Shown piece after piece: positions 26,882 through 35,624 of a stretch of 64,000 bases of DNA (the stretch's first letter is position 1; every line of letters begins with the position of its first letter). This stretch comes from DTYU01 sp040757355. GTDB lineage: Bacteria; Bacillota; Desulfotomaculia; Desulfotomaculales; Ammonificaceae. The notes below the pieces were generated by a model. The model saw nothing but the letters and a program-made list of their open reading frames with translations, was not told the origin of the DNA and did no database searches. The position numbers and the translations under genes were made by a program. Where the stretch lies: the NCBI GenBank assembly GCA_040757355.1, contig JBFLWY010000006.1, positions 1 through 64,000 of the forward strand, read 5' to 3'.

Positions 26882-28030
26882 TTGCTTTTCGATTTGAACC
26901 TGCCTCAAAGGGTGCTCTTTGGTCCGGGGAGTACCTACCGTCTAGGTGAAGAGGCGCAGCGTTTTGGGAAAAAAGTGCTTCTGGTCACCGGCCGGCGCAG
27001 CCTTAAGGATACTGGGAATTTTGAACGCATAACCAGTCCTTTTGTGGTTAGTAAAATCGAAGTCTCGTATTTTGATGAGGTCGACCCAGAGCCGACTCTT
27101 GACTGCGTTGAAGAATTACGTAGGACGGCCAGGAGTGAAAAATGTGATATTATCGTGGCTGCAGGAGGAGGAAGTGTCCTTGACGCTGCTAAGGCCGCTG
27201 CCGGCCTCTACTACGAGGAAGGGCCGGTGAAGGATTATTTTTACGGACGAGAGGTGACTCATCCAAAGCATCCCTGGATAGCCGTGCCGACCACCGCGGG
27301 GAGCGGTTCCGAAGCAACGGCAAATGCGGTGTTGATCGACCGTGAGGCGGGCAAGAAGCAGAGCCTCCGGCACCCATTCTGGCTTCCGGATATAGCTGTG
27401 GTCGACCCCATTCTCACTATGGCGCAATCCCGCCAACTTACCGCAAGAGCGGGGCTCGACGCCCTGACCCACGCAATCGAAGCTTACACCTGCCGCTTCA
27501 CGAACCCTTTAAGCCAGGCGGTAAGCCTTGAAGCCGTCCGGCTGATAGTCCAGAATATTTATACCGCTTACACTGTTTCGCGTAACCGCGACGCGCGCGA
27601 ACGAATGATGCAGGCCAGCTTCCTGGCGGGGATGGCCATCCAGAACGCCGGGGTGGGGGCGGTTCACGCAATCGCTCACGTTGTCGGTGCACGCTATCAA
27701 CAGCCGCACGGACTGGTCTGCGGGTTACTTTTACCACATATCATGGAGTTCAACCTGCCGCTTGTGGAAGAGAAGTACGGGACTCTGGCTGTGGCCGCAG
27801 GAGTGGTACCGCCAAGCACGGCGATCAGCACAGCCGCAGGAAGATTTGTTGAGTATGTACAGCGGTTGGCGGTTAAACTGGAGATTCCCCGACGGATAGG
27901 GGAACTGGGAGTCAAGGAAGAGGACCTGGATGATCTGGTGGAGGAAACCTTACCGGCCAATTCGCTGAAGACCAACCCGCGCCGGGTAACCAGGGAGGAA
28001 CTCCGGGAGATTCTGCGCAAGGCTGTGTGA
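26882..28030 (+). CDS. Iron-containing alcohol dehydrogenase
   Basis: The protein has 382 residues. The NAD-binding half has IIVAAGGGSVLDAAKAAA. The metal half has PTTAGSGSEATANAVL, GLDALTHAIEAY and AVHAIAHVVGARYQQPHG, which hold the iron-binding His residues of family III alcohol dehydrogenases. It is a probable primary alcohol or butanol-type dehydrogenase. The start is TTG at 26882 behind AGGGGTGG. Confidence 0.92.
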   Translation: MLFDLNLPQRVLFGPGSTYRLGEEAQRFGKKVLLVTGRRSLKDTGNFERITSPFVVSKIEVSYFDEVDPEPTLDCVEELRRTARSEKCDIIVAAGGGSVLDAAKAAAGLYYEEGPVKDYFYGREVTHPKHPWIAVPTTAGSGSEATANAVLIDREAGKKQSLRHPFWLPDIAVVDPILTMAQSRQLTARAGLDALTHAIEAYTCRFTNPLSQAVSLEAVRLIVQNIYTAYTVSRNRDARERMMQASFLAGMAIQNAGVGAVHAIAHVVGARYQQPHGLVCGLLLPHIMEFNLPLVEEKYGTLAVAAGVVPPSTAISTAAGRFVEYVQRLAVKLEIPRRIGELGVKEEDLDDLVEETLPANSLKTNPRRVTREELREILRKAV

Positions 28031-29116
28031 CTAATCGAAACGGGCCAGACGGTTGAGCGCGGCCCGCTTCTCACTGAAACCGAGCCGGGAGTGTTCAACC
28101 ACCCGCCGGAGAACCTGAATGCTGTTATCGTAGGTCTTATGATCGACGGGATAAGGGATGCCGTCTTTTCCGCCGTGAGCGAACGCAAAACGGGCCGGAT
28201 CGCGGTAGCTTGGCGGGGTACCGTAAACAAGTTCGGCAATGAGACTCAGCGCACGGATGCCGCGTGCTCCTATGCCGGGTGTTTCAAGAAGCCCGACAAA
28301 GTCAGGCGGCGGGTTCTGGTAACTCTTCTCAAAGACGGTTCGCAGGCGAGAAGGGTTCAAATCGCTTAGCAGCAACCGGTGCCTGTCCGGAAGGTCAAGA
28401 ACATGTTCTTGAATCCGTTTCAGGTCAGCCACCAGCCTCTCGGGAGGCTCTTGTGCGAGAGCGGGAATGGTGTTCCGCGCAGAGTGGCTTTCACGGGCAA
28501 CAAGATTGAGCGCTGTTCCATGGGTGTCGCAGCAAACCGCTGTATGCGGCTCGTTCACAAAATCGGTGCACACGTCGGAAAGCCAGTGGTAGCGCCGGGC
28601 GCGGTGTGCATTAAGGTTCATGCCCTGCTGGATCACCGTCCAGGCGCCGGAGAGAGAAAAAATAAAGGTGTGGTGGTAAATATCGTACCCGTCCTGGACC
28701 GCCGCCTGGTCTACTTTTGCGGTAAGGCGCGAAGCGCGCACCAGGGCCTCCGGTCCGGCGCCTATCGGGTAGCGGTCGCTGAGACGAATAATCTCCTCGG
28801 GTGTTTTTAACGCCGTGGCCCCTTTACCCCCGCAAACAAAAAATCCCAGATCCCTTTCGCGGCCGCGTACAGCTTCCTTTAGCGCGCCGCACACAGTGGT
28901 AGTAAGCCCGGAGGAGTGCCAGTCAAACCCGAGCACGCAGCCGAGAGCCTGAAACCAGAAGGGGTTGCTGAGGCGCCTTAATACTTCTTCCGGTCCGGTT
29001 TCGATTATAAGAAGCTCTAAGAGTACGCGGGCAAGCTCAACCATTTTATCAAACAACCAACGCGGACACTTGCCGGAATGCAGCGGCAAATTCGCGATAC
29101 CGGTTCGCAAATCCAT
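28031..29116 (-). CDS. DUF763 protein
   Basis: The protein has 361 residues spanning the whole DUF763 family. MDLRTGIANLPLHSGKCPRWL is the typical start and QDGYDIYHHTFIF, QQGMN and RRYHWLSD follow. DUF763 is found mainly in archaea and thermophilic or anaerobic bacteria and is sometimes suggested to act on nucleic acid. No function is established. The start is ATG behind GGAGGGG, and it converges on the alcohol dehydrogenase with adjacent ends. Confidence 0.9.
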   Translation of the reverse strand: MDLRTGIANLPLHSGKCPRWLFDKMVELARVLLELLIIETGPEEVLRRLSNPFWFQALGCVLGFDWHSSGLTTTVCGALKEAVRGRERDLGFFVCGGKGATALKTPEEIIRLSDRYPIGAGPEALVRASRLTAKVDQAAVQDGYDIYHHTFIFSLSGAWTVIQQGMNLNAHRARRYHWLSDVCTDFVNEPHTAVCCDTHGTALNLVARESHSARNTIPALAQEPPERLVADLKRIQEHVLDLPDRHRLLLSDLNPSRLRTVFEKSYQNPPPDFVGLLETPGIGARGIRALSLIAELVYGTPPSYRDPARFAFAHGGKDGIPYPVDHKTYDNSIQVLRRVVEHSRLGFSEKRAALNRLARFD

Positions 29117-29127
29117 TCCCCTCCTGA

Positions 29128-29197
29128 AATAGTTCGAAGTTCAAGCTTAGACTGATAGACCTTTCAGGTCGGTTCACAGTTCGGCTTAAGGTGATAG
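29128..29197 (-). repeat. GACC/GGTC repeat (family 2), minus copy
   Basis: On the minus strand this reads GAACTGTGAACCGACC, then AAGGTCTATCAGTCTAAGC and a GAACTTCGAAC tail. With copy B beside it, the unit is repeated almost exactly at 33052-33226. Confidence 0.65.
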
Positions 29198-29297
29198 CCC
29201 AGCACTCAGTATTATCCTTGCGCTTTAAAAAGCCACCGCTTCTTTTAGGCTAATGAAGGTCTCACCTCAAAGCTCAAAAACTGCTCTGAGTGCTGGG
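29198..29297. repeat. MITE-like repeat copy B
   Basis: A 100-bp unit with ends CCCAGCACTCAG and CTGAGTGCTGGG. It differs from copy C by only two or three bases, so B and C are recent duplicates. TAG flanks both ends, a possible three-base target duplication. Confidence 0.85.
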
Positions 29298-29789
29298 TAG
29301 GGTCCGTTCATTATGTAAGCTTTATACCATTTTCATCCCTTGTGGTGCCGTCTCCGGCGGCATGTGGGACTCCTTTAATAGAATAGTACCGGTTATTCAC
29401 CTAACTTGCAACAACCCAAACCCCCCTCCAAAAATCGAATTCTCCGCCAAGGCGCCGAGACGCCAAGAACGCCAAAACCCGAGACACCATACACTCCTTG
29501 ATTTTTTATCGGCCTCTAAAAGGGCTCGAATGAGGTCCTGGTGGCAAATAGGCCACCTTTTTCCCTTCATTGTGCCGTTTGCCGCATGGGGCACTCCCTT
29601 AATGTCCGAAAGCGTCCACACCCTCTTAAAATGCGGTTGTGGTGCGAATACCTTTGCAGGTGAACTAATGCGTTTCGGAGGAAATGTCGACAGGATAAGA
29701 CACAACCAGACGTTTCGGGAAGGAGATGAAGCGTTCTTAGCGAAATAAATCCACAGGTTTCCTTAGTAAAAAAATCGGGGTGTAATCCG
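29298..29789. other. Intergenic remnant region with small palindromic repeats
   Basis: No credible gene lies here; the longest frame, 29290-29748, starts within the MITE and has no recognisable content. Two related palindromic segments (about 29334-29381 and 29567-29604) share the pattern TGTGCCGT...GCCGCATG...ACTCC followed by TTTAATA or CTTAATG. A third copy occurs at about 60275-60322 on the other strand. A short low-complexity GCCAAGGCGCCGAGACGCC tract lies between them. Confidence 0.5.
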
Positions 29790-30491
29790 GTGGATGACCT
29801 GGTGGTCAGGGACGAGCTTTTATCACGGGCACGGGACGGTGATCGTGGAGCGAGAGAGAAATTGGTGGAGTTGCACCGGCATTTCATCCTGAGTGCGGCC
29901 CGTGCGTGCTGTAAACAACGAATCAACTGGAGTGACGACGCTGCTAGCGTAGCATTGATAGCCTTTGATGAAGCTGTAGATGCGTACAAGGATAATCGTG
30001 GTGTTCCGTTTCCTGCATTTGCCCGCCTGGTTATTAGAAGTCGTATCGCAGATTTCTTTCGCAAAGAGGGGCGAAAGGCTGCAGAAAGTTTGGAAGAACT
30101 TGCCGCAAGTGGCGGGTTGGCCGTAGCGGAGGTTGCTTACGACCGGTTTAGCGAGGAGGAGATGGTCAGGGAACGCCGCGAGGAGATTAAACGTTATGGT
30201 GAGTTGTTACAAGGTTTTGGTCTAAATTTTCGACAACTGGCTGATGCTTCTCCCAAACACCGGGATGCACGGGCCGGTTTCCTGCGCGTGGCACGGGTGC
30301 TGGCACAGAACGAGGTGTTATTCAAGCAGTTAATGCAGACCAAACGCCTGCCTTTAAAAGAACTCGCAGTTGCTACAGGGGTGCCTCGAAAGACGCTCGA
30401 GCGGGGACGCAGGTATATCGTGGCGGTAAGTTTGATATTCGCATATCCTGAAGAGTTTACTTATATGTATTCTTACCTGAAGTATTGTTAA
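29790..30491 (+). CDS. sigI: RNA polymerase sigma factor SigI
   Basis: The protein has 233 residues. It contains the sigma-70 region 2 segment ARDGDRGAREKLVELHRHFIL, DDAASVALIAFDEAVDAYKD and FPAFARLVIRSRIADFFRKE. The SigI-specific C-terminal part includes LPLKELAVATGVPRKTLERG. It directly precedes an RsgI anti-sigma gene, the standard sigI-rsgI pair of Bacilli and Clostridia that senses heat or polysaccharides. The GTG start has only a weak GGGGTG site. Confidence 0.9.
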   Translation: MDDLVVRDELLSRARDGDRGAREKLVELHRHFILSAARACCKQRINWSDDAASVALIAFDEAVDAYKDNRGVPFPAFARLVIRSRIADFFRKEGRKAAESLEELAASGGLAVAEVAYDRFSEEEMVRERREEIKRYGELLQGFGLNFRQLADASPKHRDARAGFLRVARVLAQNEVLFKQLMQTKRLPLKELAVATGVPRKTLERGRRYIVAVSLIFAYPEEFTYMYSYLKYC

Positions 30492-30503
30492 GGGGGTGAA
30501 AAG

Positions 30504-31655
30504 GTGAAGCGGCAAAAAACAGGGATTCTATTAGAAAAAAACATTGAAGGCATTGTCTTTACCGCTGAAGGTGAATTTTGCCGCATCTCACCCCCCTCGG
30601 CGGAGATCGGTGAAGAGGTATCATTTTCACGCAGCATGATTAGACAATGGTGGACACTTGCTTTGGCCGCTGCCGTTCTGGCCGTGTTTATCGGTCTTAG
30701 TATGTTACGTTACATTCACACAAGCCCAGTGGCGTACGTGGCGCTGGACATCAATCCGAGCTTAGAATTCGGAATTGACAAAGCTGAAAGGGTAATTGAG
30801 GTCAGTTTGTTAAACGAGGATGCCAGGCGCCTTGCTGCTGGGTTGAGTTTGAAAGGCCGCACAGTAACTGAAGCAATCACGTTAGTAATCGAGCGTGCCG
30901 AAGAGATGGACTATATTTCTGAAGAACGTTCGGGAGTGGTGCTTGTTACCGTAGTACCGGTGCGCAGCGGGCTTGAAGTGCCGGAGACGGAGCGGTTGGC
31001 CCAGGCGGCGGTCCGGCAGCTTGAAAGGAAGAACGTTGCTGCGAAGGTCGTGGCGGCATCTGTGTCGTCGTCATTGCGCAACGAAGCGCGGCGTTTGGGC
31101 ATTTCGCCCGGAAGGTATGCGTTAAAAGTCGGGGCCGGCAACGACAAACAGGTAATGACGGTGCAGGAATTGAAGCAAGAGGGCTTGACTCAGCTTGAAC
31201 AGCGCAGACAGGTAACCGTAGAGCAGTTGCTCAGGGACGGCCACCAGGATCAGGTGATAGTGGTGCCGCCCAGAGTGCAAAATAAAAGTAGGAATCACCG
31301 AAAAGAAGATGCTGGCGAGGATACGGTTACGGAAAACAAACCGCCGGTTACGGAAAACAAACCGCCGGCAGGGGGACGGATAGAGGAGACTCCTCCCCCC
31401 GTGCCCGCAAAACCTTCTGAAGAGGTACGTGAGGAGGACGACGCGGCCGAGGAAGAAGAAGAAAAAAAAGAAAAAGAAAATGTGCCGCCTGAGGACAGGA
31501 TGGATCACAGGCGAGAAATGCCTTCGCGCGGCAAAACGGAACAAGGAATTACCGGAAACAACAGGCGGGAGGTTCTCGGAAGGAGCATTCTCGAAGAGGT
31601 CTACGAGCTGCCGGCAAATCAGACTTTCGCAAGATGGAGTCAATGTCGCCGGTAG
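30504..31655 (+). CDS. rsgI: RsgI-type anti-sigma factor
   Basis: The protein has 383 residues. The cytoplasmic RsgI N-domain (1-45) begins KTGILLEKNIEGIVFTAEGE. One membrane helix spans about 52-72. The outside part has AYVALDINPSLEFGIDKAERV, the conserved RsgI post-membrane motif. The C-terminal 120 residues are disordered: two VTENKPP repeats, proline-rich and then a Glu/Lys-rich tract. There is no carbohydrate-binding domain as in clostridial cellulosome RsgIs, so the sensed signal is unclear. The start is GTG behind AGGGGGTG. Confidence 0.9.
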   Translation: MKRQKTGILLEKNIEGIVFTAEGEFCRISPPSAEIGEEVSFSRSMIRQWWTLALAAAVLAVFIGLSMLRYIHTSPVAYVALDINPSLEFGIDKAERVIEVSLLNEDARRLAAGLSLKGRTVTEAITLVIERAEEMDYISEERSGVVLVTVVPVRSGLEVPETERLAQAAVRQLERKNVAAKVVAASVSSSLRNEARRLGISPGRYALKVGAGNDKQVMTVQELKQEGLTQLEQRRQVTVEQLLRDGHQDQVIVVPPRVQNKSRNHRKEDAGEDTVTENKPPVTENKPPAGGRIEETPPPVPAKPSEEVREEDDAAEEEEEKKEKENVPPEDRMDHRREMPSRGKTEQGITGNNRREVLGRSILEEVYELPANQTFARWSQCRR

Positions 31656-31700
31656 TTTAATTAACCGTGGTGAATCCAAGTTTTTTTTAATTCCATAGAA

Positions 31701-31730
31701 CACCCTGGCTGCAGGGTGGTATTATTTTTA
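31701..31730 (+). terminator. Terminator of sigI-rsgI
   Basis: CACCCTG/CAGGGTG forms a seven-bp stem with a short loop, followed by GTATTATTTTTATT. Confidence 0.75.
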
Positions 31731-31759
31731 TTAGACCTTTTACAGTCAGGAGGGGGAAA

Positions 31760-32422
31760 ATGATCCCTATCAGGGACACCATTCGGTCAAGAAAATTTCC
31801 CGTGGTTACTGTCACTTTCATTGCCATAAACATTCTTGTGTTCCTATACCAGGCATCATTACCGCGAGAGGCGCTTGATGCTTTAGTGCGTTTGTACGGG
31901 GTGATACCGGCACGGGATCTCCCGCGTCTTTTAGACCACCCTTTTAGTCTTACGACTTACGTACCTTTTGTAACGGCGATGTTCCTGCACGGAGGATGGT
32001 TTCACGTGTTGGGTAACATGCTTTACCTCTGGGTCTTCGGGGACAACGTGGAGGACTCGATGGGGCGGGGCATGTACGTCGTATTTTACCTCTTAGTCGG
32101 TTTTACCGGGAGCCTGGCGCATATATTAGCCAACCCATCCGCATCCATACCGACAATCGGGGCGAGTGGAGCGGTAGCGGGTGTTCTGGGCGCCTACTTT
32201 ATCAGCTTCCCTCGCTCGCGGGTGCTCACTCTGCTGCCGCTTTTCTTCATTTTTACGCTGGTAGAAATTCCGGCGGTGCTCTTTCTGATCCTGTGGTTCG
32301 GGATGCAGCTTTTAAGCGGTGTTGCGTCGCTGGCGGTAACAGGTGAAACAGTCGCCTGGTGGGCACACGTCGGCGGTTTTCTTTCCGGCGCGCTGCTTAT
32401 CCGGTTGTTTCGCTACCGGTAG
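31760..32422 (+). CDS. Rhomboid family intramembrane serine protease
   Basis: The protein has 220 residues with about six helices. The nucleophile is Ser136 in IGASGAVAG and the partner His203 lies in WWAHVGGFLSG. HGGWFHVLGNMLYLWVFGDNVE is the conserved loop after the second helix. It could in principle process the RsgI beside it, but that is speculation from proximity. The start is ATG behind AGGAGGGGG. Confidence 0.93.
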   Translation: MIPIRDTIRSRKFPVVTVTFIAINILVFLYQASLPREALDALVRLYGVIPARDLPRLLDHPFSLTTYVPFVTAMFLHGGWFHVLGNMLYLWVFGDNVEDSMGRGMYVVFYLLVGFTGSLAHILANPSASIPTIGASGAVAGVLGAYFISFPRSRVLTLLPLFFIFTLVEIPAVLFLILWFGMQLLSGVASLAVTGETVAWWAHVGGFLSGALLIRLFRYR

Positions 32423-32423
32423 T

Positions 32424-33029
32424 CTAGACGTCGACGGCGTTTCCCTGATAGGTTTTGTCTTGGTAGAAACGCAGCATCTTCACACCGATCGCCCGGGCGA
32501 AAACGTAGTTTATTGCCCCGGCGATGAAAATGCCTGCAAAAGGCAGCAAACGCGGGACAAGTTGACGCTGACTGGCGCGAACGCCCAAAGCTATCAAGGT
32601 CCTTTCGAGAAGCTCTGCGCTCAATTGCTTAGAAAGTTGGGCGGCGCCGAGCCGGCTCAAGCGCTTGTTGATACTGTGTATCCCGGCGGCAATGCCGAAG
32701 GCAAAAAAGGCTTCCCGCTGCGCTTCAAGACTGGTAGGGTCTCGCCCGTATAGGGTGGCCAGTTCAAAAACAAGCCTTGTTATCGCCCATCCCAGGACAG
32801 TGATGTCGGCCGCTGCACCTGCAAGAATTGCGATGATGGTCCCTAACCCTGGTATAACCGCGGGCAAGGCGGTCAGACACCCTGCCAGAGCGCACCACCA
32901 GCACTTTTCGCTGATCAAGATCCGTGCCAGGTCTTCTTTGGTTAAATCGGGGTAGTTCTGCTCCAGGGCCCGGATACGCCGGCGGACCGAATTAAAGCTT
33001 CCGGCGCTGAAAGGATTGAAACCGAACAA
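32424..33029 (-). CDS. EcsC-like hypothetical membrane protein
   Basis: The protein has 201 residues. A hydrophobic stretch (about 45-80) reads ALAGCLTALPAVIPGLGTII, and a second lies near 165-190. The general pattern resembles EcsC-type or DUF697-like proteins, but I cannot assign it firmly. The TTG start has GGAGG about ten bases upstream. It converges on the rhomboid gene, and its upstream region is the repeat cluster at 33 kb. Confidence 0.6.
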   Translation of the reverse strand: MFGFNPFSAGSFNSVRRRIRALEQNYPDLTKEDLARILISEKCWWCALAGCLTALPAVIPGLGTIIAILAGAAADITVLGWAITRLVFELATLYGRDPTSLEAQREAFFAFGIAAGIHSINKRLSRLGAAQLSKQLSAELLERTLIALGVRASQRQLVPRLLPFAGIFIAGAINYVFARAIGVKMLRFYQDKTYQGNAVDV

Positions 33030-33051
33030 AGTGCGACCCCCCTCCTGAAAA

Positions 33052-33126
33052 TAGTTCTAAGTTCAAGCTTAGACTGATAGACCTTTAAGGTCGGTTCACA
33101 GTTCACAGTTCGGCTTAAGGTGATAG
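33052..33126 (-). repeat. GACC/GGTC repeat (family 2), second minus copy
   Basis: This is nearly identical to 29128-29197, with an extra TTCACAG duplication. Like that copy it lies directly upstream of a minus-strand ribosome site and directly beside a MITE-like copy. The repeat-plus-MITE block of about 175 bp was therefore duplicated as a unit. Confidence 0.65.
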
Positions 33127-33226
33127 CCCAGCACTCAGTATTATCCTTGCGCTTTAAAAAGCCACCACTTCTTTTAGGCTAATGACGGTCTCACCTCAAA
33201 GCTCAAAAACTGCTCTGAGTGCTGGG
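33127..33226. repeat. MITE-like repeat copy C
   Basis: A 100-bp unit almost identical to copy B, ends CCCAGCACTCAG and CTGAGTGCTGGG. A solitary right end, CTGAGTGCTGGG, follows at 33311-33322. Confidence 0.85.
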
Positions 33227-33367
33227 CGTCAGTGTTAGACTTACCATAGAAAACAAAACCGATTTCGAGTTCAGAGTGCAAGCTTTGCCTATCCGTCAAT
33301 ATAATGCTTACTGAGTGCTGGGCTGTGGGATAACCGGCAGACAGGCCGTTTTCATTCCCGGTGGCGA

Positions 33368-33553
33368 CCAGCACTCAATGTAATCCTTGAAGCTTAACCC
33401 AGCACTCAATATAACCTTGAAGTTTGAAAGCTATCACTTCATTAGACTAAAGAAGGTCTCTCCTCCAAAGCTCAAAAAGTCCTATTGAGTGCTGGGCATT
33501 TAAGCTCAATGAAGGTCTGTCCTTCAAAGGGCAAGAAGTCCATTGAGTGCTGG
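33368..33553. repeat. Nested MITE-like repeat D (two units)
   Basis: The outer unit runs from CCAGCACTCAAT at 33368 to ATTGAGTGCTGG at 33553. It is interrupted by a complete inner unit at 33398-33496. Its reverse complement matches the nested copy E at 39002-39189 almost base for base. One element evidently inserted into another and the product was then copied or inverted. Confidence 0.85.
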
Positions 33554-33886
33554 TCGTGAACGACTCTACTGAAAACAGTTCGGCGTTTGAGTTAATGGCC
33601 TTGCTAACCGGGTTTAACCGCCCAAGACAGCTTTCATCATCCTCTGCAGGTGATGCTGCAGGCGGTATGACTGTCTGCTATGTAATTATATCATCTTTTT
33701 TATCTTTAGCGATTTCATTAGGACTGGGCGCAGCACCTTGGTGTTGTATGAGCGGGTAGCCTGTGCGATACTTTGGCTTGCACCAGCGAAGGAATGCTGT
33801 ATAACATTCGGAGGACTCATCGGGGGTGTTTCTACGGCATGACGGGGACACGCACCAGCCGGGTGCGTGTCCCGCAGCGTGCCTTT
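33554..33886. other. Intergenic stretch with a perfect hairpin
   Basis: A frame of 70 codons (33547-33759) has one hydrophobic segment near its end but starts in the MITE and has no clear ribosome site, so I do not call it a gene. A strong hairpin, GGGACACGCAC and its complement around CAGCCG (33844-33872), lies beyond the stop of the minus-strand CBM gene. It may end that transcript, although no T run follows. Confidence 0.45.
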
Positions 33887-34204
33887 TTAGTACTTAATGT
33901 CGGTCGTCCAATTCCAGCCGTTGTTGTTATCCCAGTTGTTGGCGCTGTCTTTGAAGCAGAGGTTGATTTCACTCGTGCCTACTACCGGAATAGATACAGC
34001 GAAGGATCCGTCGGCTTCCCTTCTCATTTCGGCTGTGCTGACGTTTTTCCAACCGTCATAGCCGTAGTGGCAGAAGACGCGGTCGGCGCCAGATTTGTTC
34101 AGGAGGCCGTTGTAATGTACAAGGACCTCCCTCCCCCTGACCGCAGGAGATGGGTTAATGTCAACTCTGTCGTCAAGAATTTGTTTACCTTTGACAATAA
34201 ACAT
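33887..34204 (-). CDS. Small carbohydrate-binding protein (CBM25/CBM53-like)
   Basis: The protein has 105 residues and consists of a single module. VLVHYNGLLNKSGADRVFCHYGYDGWKNV and INLCFKDSANNWDNNNGWNW are typical of starch-binding CBM25/53 domains. The aromatic residues in YDGWKNV and NGWNW would form the sugar-binding face. There is no signal peptide or catalytic domain. Such stand-alone cytoplasmic modules might bind glycogen or starch. The start is ATG behind AGGAGGAGG. Confidence 0.82.
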   Translation of the reverse strand: MFIVKGKQILDDRVDINPSPAVRGREVLVHYNGLLNKSGADRVFCHYGYDGWKNVSTAEMRREADGSFAVSIPVVGTSEINLCFKDSANNWDNNNGWNWTTDIKY

Positions 34205-34340
34205 GGTGCAATCCTCCTCCTGTTGTGAGAAATTTTACTCTATCTTTTATATTGGCGTCATAACAGGAGAAAAATACTTGAAAATTTTTAGGTTGAGGAC
34301 GAAGTTATCGGGTTGACCAACCCAACAGGTCGTACACTAT

Positions 34341-34520
34341 TCAATAAGCTCCGGCCGCTTCCATAATCAAAACGCCGCCGATACCTACAGCCGCCCAAGA
34401 CCAGACCGGGAAAAGCGCCGTACTGACACCGATAAGCGCTAAACCGATTATTGAGCGGATGACGCGGTCGATAGTGCCGAGATTTTGCTTAAAAGTGATT
34501 CTAATGTTACCACCCCTCAT
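34341..34520 (-). CDS. DUF2892 small membrane protein
   Basis: This encodes 59 residues with the family start FKQNLGTIDRVIRSIIGLAL and two hydrophobic segments ending LIMEAAGAY. DUF2892 proteins are small inner-membrane proteins, sometimes fused to rhodanese domains. The ATG at 34520 has no good ribosome site, while AGGGGTGG sits four bases before an in-frame ATT at 34505, where homologues usually begin. An ATT start is possible. Confidence 0.8.
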   Translation of the reverse strand: MRGGNIRITFKQNLGTIDRVIRSIIGLALIGVSTALFPVWSWAAVGIGGVLIMEAAGAY

Positions 34521-34667
34521 ACCTATCTTCTTGCAATATTATTATCTTTGAGGAAGACGGTTTTATTGCTGCAAAAAGAGAGGTAATGTAAGTTTTACTG
34601 AAAAGACTGAAGGAATTAACACGGCGGGGGCGAATTATGCGAAAAACGGTTCCAGGAGGGGAACGTC

Positions 34668-35624
34668 TTGGTCAGAAAGCGAGTTTTGCTCTTTTTTCTG
34701 CTGTTGGTTTTATTGTTGGCGCCTGCGGGGTGCAGTAAGCAGTCAAAAGCTACACTCACGGTTGGGGTTTTACCCATCACGGATAATTTGCCGTTTTGGG
34801 TAGCAGAAGAAAAAGGTTATCTGAGAGAAGCAGGACTTGAAGTAACATTTGTTCCCTTCCCAAGCGCGGTAGAGCGGGACAGTGCCTTTACGGCCGGACA
34901 GATTGATTTGGCGGTAGGCGATCTGATAGCAGTCGCACAGATGCGGCAAGGAGGGACTAAGGTCAAAGCGGTGGCGGTTTGTCAGGGAGTAAGGCCTGAA
35001 GAAGGAAGGTTTGCTGTTCTGTCGGCCCCGGGTTCTGAGATTACAAAAGTGGAACAGTTGAAAAACGTCCCGGTGGCATGTTCATTGAAGACTATAAACG
35101 AGTATGTGCTTGACAAGCTTTTGGCCGGAGCAGGTTTTGCACCCGAGGAGATAAAAAAAGTCGCGATGCCGAAGATCCCGCTGCGGATGCAGGCGCTCTT
35201 GACCGGGAAGGTAGATGCCGCGGTTCTACCCGACCCGCTCGCGGCGCTTGCAGAAGTTAAGGGGGCGCAACTTATAATTGACGACATGCAGCAAAACATC
35301 TCCCAAACTGTGATTATCGTCAGGGAAGAAGCAATTACCCGGAACCTTGAAGGTTTAAAAAGGCTCATGGCGGCATACAATCGCGCAGTCCGCGATATTC
35401 AGGGAAACCCTGGCGGATGGGGCGCGCTCTTGAAAGAAAAGGCGGGTGTACCGGAAGAGGTTCTACCAGGCGGTCCCCACGGGATGAAGGTCATATTCTC
35501 GCCTGCGGCGGTCCCTGATCCTCCTGGTGTGCAAGCAGTCGTGGATTGGCTTATTGAGAAAAGGGTTCTGTCGAAAACGATGACCTATGAAGAAATAGTC
35601 GATAAGAGAGTGCTCAGCGGGTGA
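34668..35624 (+). CDS. ABC transporter substrate-binding lipoprotein (SsuA/NMT1-like)
   Basis: The protein has 318 residues. A signal peptide ends in the lipobox LLAPAGC. The NMT1/SsuA-type domain follows: LTVGVLPITDNLPFWVAEEKG, then FTAGQIDLAVGDLIAVAQM. It is the binding protein of the three-gene importer with the ATPase and permease below. The family includes sulfonate, taurine, nitrate and pyrimidine-precursor transporters, and the substrate cannot be told. The TTG start has AGGAGGGG upstream. Confidence 0.88.
   Translation: MVRKRVLLFFLLLVLLLAPAGCSKQSKATLTVGVLPITDNLPFWVAEEKGYLREAGLEVTFVPFPSAVERDSAFTAGQIDLAVGDLIAVAQMRQGGTKVKAVAVCQGVRPEEGRFAVLSAPGSEITKVEQLKNVPVACSLKTINEYVLDKLLAGAGFAPEEIKKVAMPKIPLRMQALLTGKVDAAVLPDPLAALAEVKGAQLIIDDMQQNISQTVIIVREEAITRNLEGLKRLMAAYNRAVRDIQGNPGGWGALLKEKAGVPEEVLPGGPHGMKVIFSPAAVPDPPGVQAVVDWLIEKRVLSKTMTYEEIVDKRVLSG

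Noticed and set aside
29290..29748. 152-codon frame on the plus strand
   Set aside because: It begins within MITE copy B, has no ribosome site and runs through low-complexity and palindromic repeat sequence with no recognisable protein feature.
33547..33759. 70-codon frame with one hydrophobic segment
   Set aside because: It starts at the edge of nested repeat D without a ribosome site, and the protein has no recognisable family.
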